This document shows, in pieces, positions 60,624 through 64,000 of a stretch of 64,000 bases of DNA. A program made the translations under genes and the position numbers. Numbering within the stretch: position 1 is the first letter of the stretch; each line of letters opens with the position of its first letter. Location: the NCBI GenBank assembly GCA_030620095.1, contig JAUTXW010000204.1, forward strand, positions 372,001 through 436,000, written 5' to 3'. Below the pieces are notes generated by a model. It was not told the origin of the DNA. It did no database searches and was given only the letters and a program-made list of their open reading frames with translations. This DNA is from Kuschelorhynchus macadamiae. Taxonomy: Eukaryota; Arthropoda; Insecta; Coleoptera; Curculionidae.

Positions 60624-61483
60624 GTATCCGTATTGATCACTATTTGATTTTCCTTAAAAAGTGTATAGCGCCTTTATTAAGTTTATTATGATATATAACG
60701 TATTTTAAAAGGCGTGAAAAAAGGTGATTATTTTAAGCGACCTACGGTTATCGTATAATCAAGCAATTTCTTTAATTAAACACGCTAAAATCAATAAATA
60801 GCAATAAATACATTTTTCCATAATACGTACGCATAGCATATGTTCTAAGGCGCCTTATTCAAAGCAGATTAGAGCACCAGGTCAACGCAAGCGCGAAATC
60901 ATCGAGCATATTCCGGTATGGAGGTTAACATGACGCGTCTTGCGCCATATTTCGGTTTGTCGTCGGACATGCCACGTGAGTTGAACCGCCCCACGACGTA
61001 ACATAAGTAACTTTTGGGTATACACCCACTCTCGCCCCCCAGAGGTACTGTCCAACCTATCTAGGGTTTGCTGACTTTGTAGTAACCCCGTAGAAGAACG
61101 ACATCTTCAGGATCGCGATGTCTAAACACTGAGGCACTCGTGCCTCTTTATGGAGAGCAATAGGCTTTATAGACCTAATTGTATGCCGTTTCATAGGATC
61201 CAACAATTGTCCATCGCTTAGAATACTGTTCATTAATTTATTTACATCTTCAAACGTCGATTTTGGTAGCCCAAGCAGATTTCTGAAATGTTGCAGCACG
61301 ACGGCTATCTTCCGGATGCCGTGTGTGAAATTATACTGTTCCGTAATTTTAGGAGAGGATTCGACCGGTCTTACGATCTCAGTCGATTTTTCACACTCTC
61401 TGCACGCACGGTTCCAACTCATCGTCCGGGAGGACAGTGGTATCCCCAAAAATATTAGGTAAGATGGCAAACTAGATTGAGTA
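60624..61483. other. Intron 6, first part
   Basis: The 137-codon minus-strand frame at 61057-61470 (RPVESSPKITEQYNFTHGIR, GLPKSTFEDVNKLMNSILSD) looks protein-like, but I do not recognise it. It may be a transposon or gene fragment. The stretch from about 60840 is markedly less AT-rich than its surroundings. Confidence 0.4.
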
Positions 61484-61858
61484 TAGTTTTCATTTCGTTC
61501 GTTTCATTCGCTTCATTCGTTTCATTCTTTTCATTCGTTTCGTCGTTTCGTTCGTTTCGTTCGTTTCGTTCGTTTCGTTCGTTTCGTTCGTTTCGTTCGT
61601 TTCGTTCGTTTCGTTCGTTTCGTTCGTTTCGTTCGTTTCGTTCGTTTCGTTCGTTTCGTTCGTTTCGTTCGTTTCGTTCGTTTCGTTCGTTTCGTTCGTT
61701 TCGTTCGTTTCGTTCGTTTCGTTCGTTTCGTTCGTTTCGTTCGTTTCGTCGTTTCGTTCGTTTCGTTCGTTTCGTTCGTTTCGTTCGTTTCGTTCGTTTC
61801 GTTCGTTTCGTTCGTTTCGTTCGTTTCGTTCGTTTCGTTCATTTCGTTCTTTCGTTCT
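61484..61858. repeat. 9-bp minisatellite (GTTTCGTTC)n in intron 6
   Basis: Some 36-40 nearly perfect units. Two single-base-type interruptions (GTTTCGTCG at about 61541 and 61745) shift the frame of the spurious FRS / NET / TKR repeat proteins. On the minus strand the unit is GAACGAAAC, one base from the GAATGAAAC unit at 19262-19700. Confidence 0.95.
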
Positions 61859-63230
61859 GGCTGCCGATTCATTTAATCTACATAGGTGTTATCTAGCGGA
61901 AACGGGAAAAATATTAACGAAATCCATAATTTTGTATCTAATCGTCTGCACGAAATGCTTTTTTAAACTAGATTAAGCTTTTTTGTTCTGACGTAAAAAA
62001 GTGTATCAAACTATATTTATCAGTGTTTGGTGTCACTTAAGTCACCTATGAAAAGTGATCATATAAATGACCTTAAATGATCGGGTCACTTTCATAAATG
62101 ACCAGTAATTTTTTAAAGTTACTGAAAATCGCAATTTTTTTGAAACGACTGCATAAATTGACATGCATAAAATGACAGGTAATTTACTATAAGTGACCGA
62201 TTTTGAAAACTGTTCGCATAAATGACTGAAATGTCATTTATCTTTATAACTGACGAATTTATAAATAACTGCTGAATAAAAAAACATTAAATCCCTTTTT
62301 TATTTAACATATACACTTTATTTGGTATCAATTGAAAGCTTAAGATAAAATCAACCTTTCAGGCATAAGTAACAACGTTGCTAAAAATGACCGTATAAAA
62401 TATAAGCATAAGTGACCAAACATAAATGTCATAAGTGTTGTTAACTTTGGCATAATTAAATTTGATTATTTTAAACCGCTTTGAAGATAAGCGCAGTAAC
62501 TGGTAACTTCCAGTATATAAACTTCCTTACTGCTGCAAACTGATAATTGCTTTCGTGGTCTAGCCATAGATGAAAAAAAAACATCACAGTGCTTACCTAT
62601 TATACCTACCACTTAATTTGCATTGTGCCGATTATAAAATTCTCGTTATCTGTGTTTTTAGTGTTACGTCCGTTATTTTCTTGGTTTTCCTAAAAATGCA
62701 AATACGACTATAGATCATCATGTTCTCAACAAGTAAAAAAGCAATTTTGTTAATTACCGTTCAGTTTACTATTATGCACACAAAACGTCCATATGCAAAA
62801 ATTCTGAAGAGAGACAATCAGAAAATAGTTACTGCTAATTGAAAACACAAAAACATTTTAGATAAACCTTCCAGTAATAAAATGTGTGCTATACACTTTC
62901 AGGTTTCTTAATATTACTGGCGAGAGCTTATCGCTTTTATTAGCTGTCTTCGGCCCACCTTTCTTGCTTCCTACATGACATCTTATTTAACAAATTTTAA
63001 AAAATACTGATAATTCAGGCCGTCGCGCGTCTGGAACATAGTAGAAGCTCACATTATACACAATTATACTTCTTTACCATATTTTATAAACTAATTCACA
63101 ACTTCTAAATTCAAGGATATTATGAAATGTAAGAACTTTGTTTAAACTCTAAGCCCAATGAAATAACTTTTTTGACTGCAGGGTGTTGGTTCCCTAATAT
63201 AAATTAAGGTTAACTTTTTACAATTTTCAG
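61859..63230. other. Intron 6, last part, with a cluster of ATAARTGACC-like motifs
   Basis: 62050-62430 contains about ten copies of a short motif such as CATAAATGACC, CTATAAGTGACC and GCATAAGTGACC, dispersed and unevenly spaced. No gene was seen in the rest. Confidence 0.5.
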
Positions 63231-63502
63231 AAAGCAAATTGTTAGGCGATTATGAACCTGACGTAAACTCCCCAACTGATTCTCCCGAAATTATAAGCGA
63301 AGAGTTATTGCCTTCATTATTGAGTTTGGAAGATATGGAAGATTATTTACCATCCTATAAAAGACCAGCTGCACCAGATTATGTTGAGAAAATAAAAAGA
63401 AAGGGAAACTTTTATCCAAACCGTATTTCCAAATACAATAGCTATCCAGAAACCATTAAAGAAGGCGATGAAAATCGAGAACTTTCGATCACTTTAGTTT
63501 AA
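63231..63502 (+). CDS. Irk: Kir channel exon G: C-terminal tail and stop
   Basis: The acceptor is CAATTTTCAG. After completing the split codon it reads SKLLGDYEPDVNSPTDSPEI and ISEELLPSLLSLEDMEDYLP, then SYKRPAAPDYVEKIKRKG, and ends DENRELSITLV and TAA. The tail is acidic and Pro/Ser-rich, as in many Kir C-termini. The last residues, ITLV, have a hydrophobic end with Thr two before it, resembling a class I PDZ ligand (S/T-x-hydrophobic). The stop is at 63500-63502. Confidence 0.93.
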
Positions 63503-63638
63503 TAATTATTGTTTTCGTGTACATAATGTTGAGCGATATATTGTGAACTTTAGAAGACATAATATACCGTTTCAAAACTATGTACCTATATTTTAGAAAA
63601 TAACCACTTTTAAATGTATTTAAAATTACTGAAATCGA

Positions 63639-63644
63639 AATAAA
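63639..63644 (+). terminator. Poly(A) signal AATAAA of the Kir gene
   Basis: A perfect AATAAA lies 137 bp after the stop codon and is followed by AT-rich sequence. It is the first canonical signal downstream of the stop. Confidence 0.7.
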
Positions 63645-64000
63645 TATTGCTTCATCTAAAAGATTTCATTTTATTTCTCATTTACGAAAATAATATTATA
63701 TAGTGAAGTCAATTTACTGAAAATTTTAGTTAAAAATGAACTGCTCTTCACCTTGTTCATCACAGAGGATGAGGTTCTCTTCCCATTTTCAAATGTCTGA
63801 AAAAAGTGCTCTGGTTTCGGACGTCTGTATCCAGTACATAAAACAGCGGAAGCCACAAAAAAATTTGATTAAAAAATACATTAAGTGGTCATTAACAAGC
63901 ATACCAATTTTTGAGTCTTTGTATCTAACAGAACTGCTAAAACCTACAATTCAATTTTAAAAATGTACCATCTGTAGTTTTTTGCAAACCTTTCAAATTG
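63645..64000. other. Downstream DNA, unassigned
   Basis: Open frames on both strands at 63671-63960 overlap each other. The minus-strand one (MASAVLCTGYRRPKPEHFF) could be the 3' end of a convergent gene, but there is no splice or family support. Confidence 0.3.

Larger units (their letters stand above)
18533..63502 (+). other. Irk: Inward-rectifier potassium channel gene (Kir/Irk family), seven exons over 45 kb
   Basis: Exons A-G join in frame with every intron in phase 1, giving about 434 residues plus stop. In order the protein has the cytoplasmic N-terminus, membrane helix M1, a re-entrant pore loop with two flanking cysteines, helix M2, and the cytoplasmic immunoglobulin-like domain through WGHKFEP, then an acidic tail. 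Kir channels are tetramers that pass potassium inward at the plasma membrane and need PIP2. The introns measure about 1.2, 3.8, 10.2, 12.6, 13.3 and 2.6 kb and are filled mostly with transposons. The coding start lies in an exon not identified here, because exon A opens with the third base of a codon. Which insect paralogue this is cannot be decided by eye. Family assignment is firm; subtype is not. Confidence 0.93.

Noticed and set aside
61477..61896. Long frames of FRS / NET / TKR repeats
   Set aside because: They only reflect the 9-bp minisatellite, with frame changes at its irregular units.

Overview
The window looks like a stretch of an AT-rich, transposon-packed insect genome. A beetle is plausible from the transposon mix, but nothing here fixes the species. 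There is no bacterial-style gene organisation. The one confident host gene is an inward-rectifier potassium channel (Kir/Irk family) on the + strand. Its coding exons are small (111-272 nt) and were found by reading splice sites together with family motifs. Seven exons were assembled: 18533-18705, 19909-20019, 23798-23974, 34203-34418, 46996-47169, 60435-60617 (or -60623) and 63231-63502. They join in frame through six phase-1 introns into about 434 residues ending in a stop codon. A poly(A) signal lies at 63639. The first exon seen starts with the last base of a codon, so at least one upstream coding exon is missing or unrecognised. Two details stand out: the selectivity filter reads TTGYG where Kir channels normally have TIGYG, and intron 5 appears to use a GC-AG splice pair.

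Layout. 1-9 kb: upstream DNA with long (TA)n arrays, a Tc1-like element inserted inside one of them (1953-3333), a DD41D-type element with long terminal inverted repeats (3639-5612), and a possible minus-strand terminal exon of another gene (8027-8104). 9-18.5 kb: a second DD41D-type element (9151-11009), two copies of one non-LTR retrotransposon (LINE) family on opposite strands, one of them split by a short hAT element, and a 566-bp foldback repeat. 18.5-24 kb: Kir exons A-C, a 9-bp-unit minisatellite, and a tandem duplication (20473-21802) whose second copy has lost exon A and most of exon B. 24-34 kb (intron 3): a decayed LINE, a Transib (RAG1-related) transposase relic and a 2-kb hAT-like element. 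34.4-47 kb (intron 4): a Penelope fragment, a CR1 LINE with PHD-finger and esterase-like ORF1, a second Penelope fragment split by a 1.3-kb hAT element, and a hAT transposase relic. 47.2-60.4 kb (intron 5): nested hAT-type short elements, two more hAT transposase relics, two opposed Penelope copies (one with a GIY-YIG endonuclease domain) and a second CR1 copy carrying a foldback insertion. 60.6-63.2 kb (intron 6): a 9-bp minisatellite and a cluster of ATAARTGACC-like motifs. 63.2-64 kb: last exon and 3' UTR.

Every transposase or reverse transcriptase seen is broken by stops, frameshifts or deletions. The window is best read as a Kir gene whose introns have been expanded to about 45 kb by successive, often nested, insertions. 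I found no CRISPR array, rRNA or convincing tRNA.
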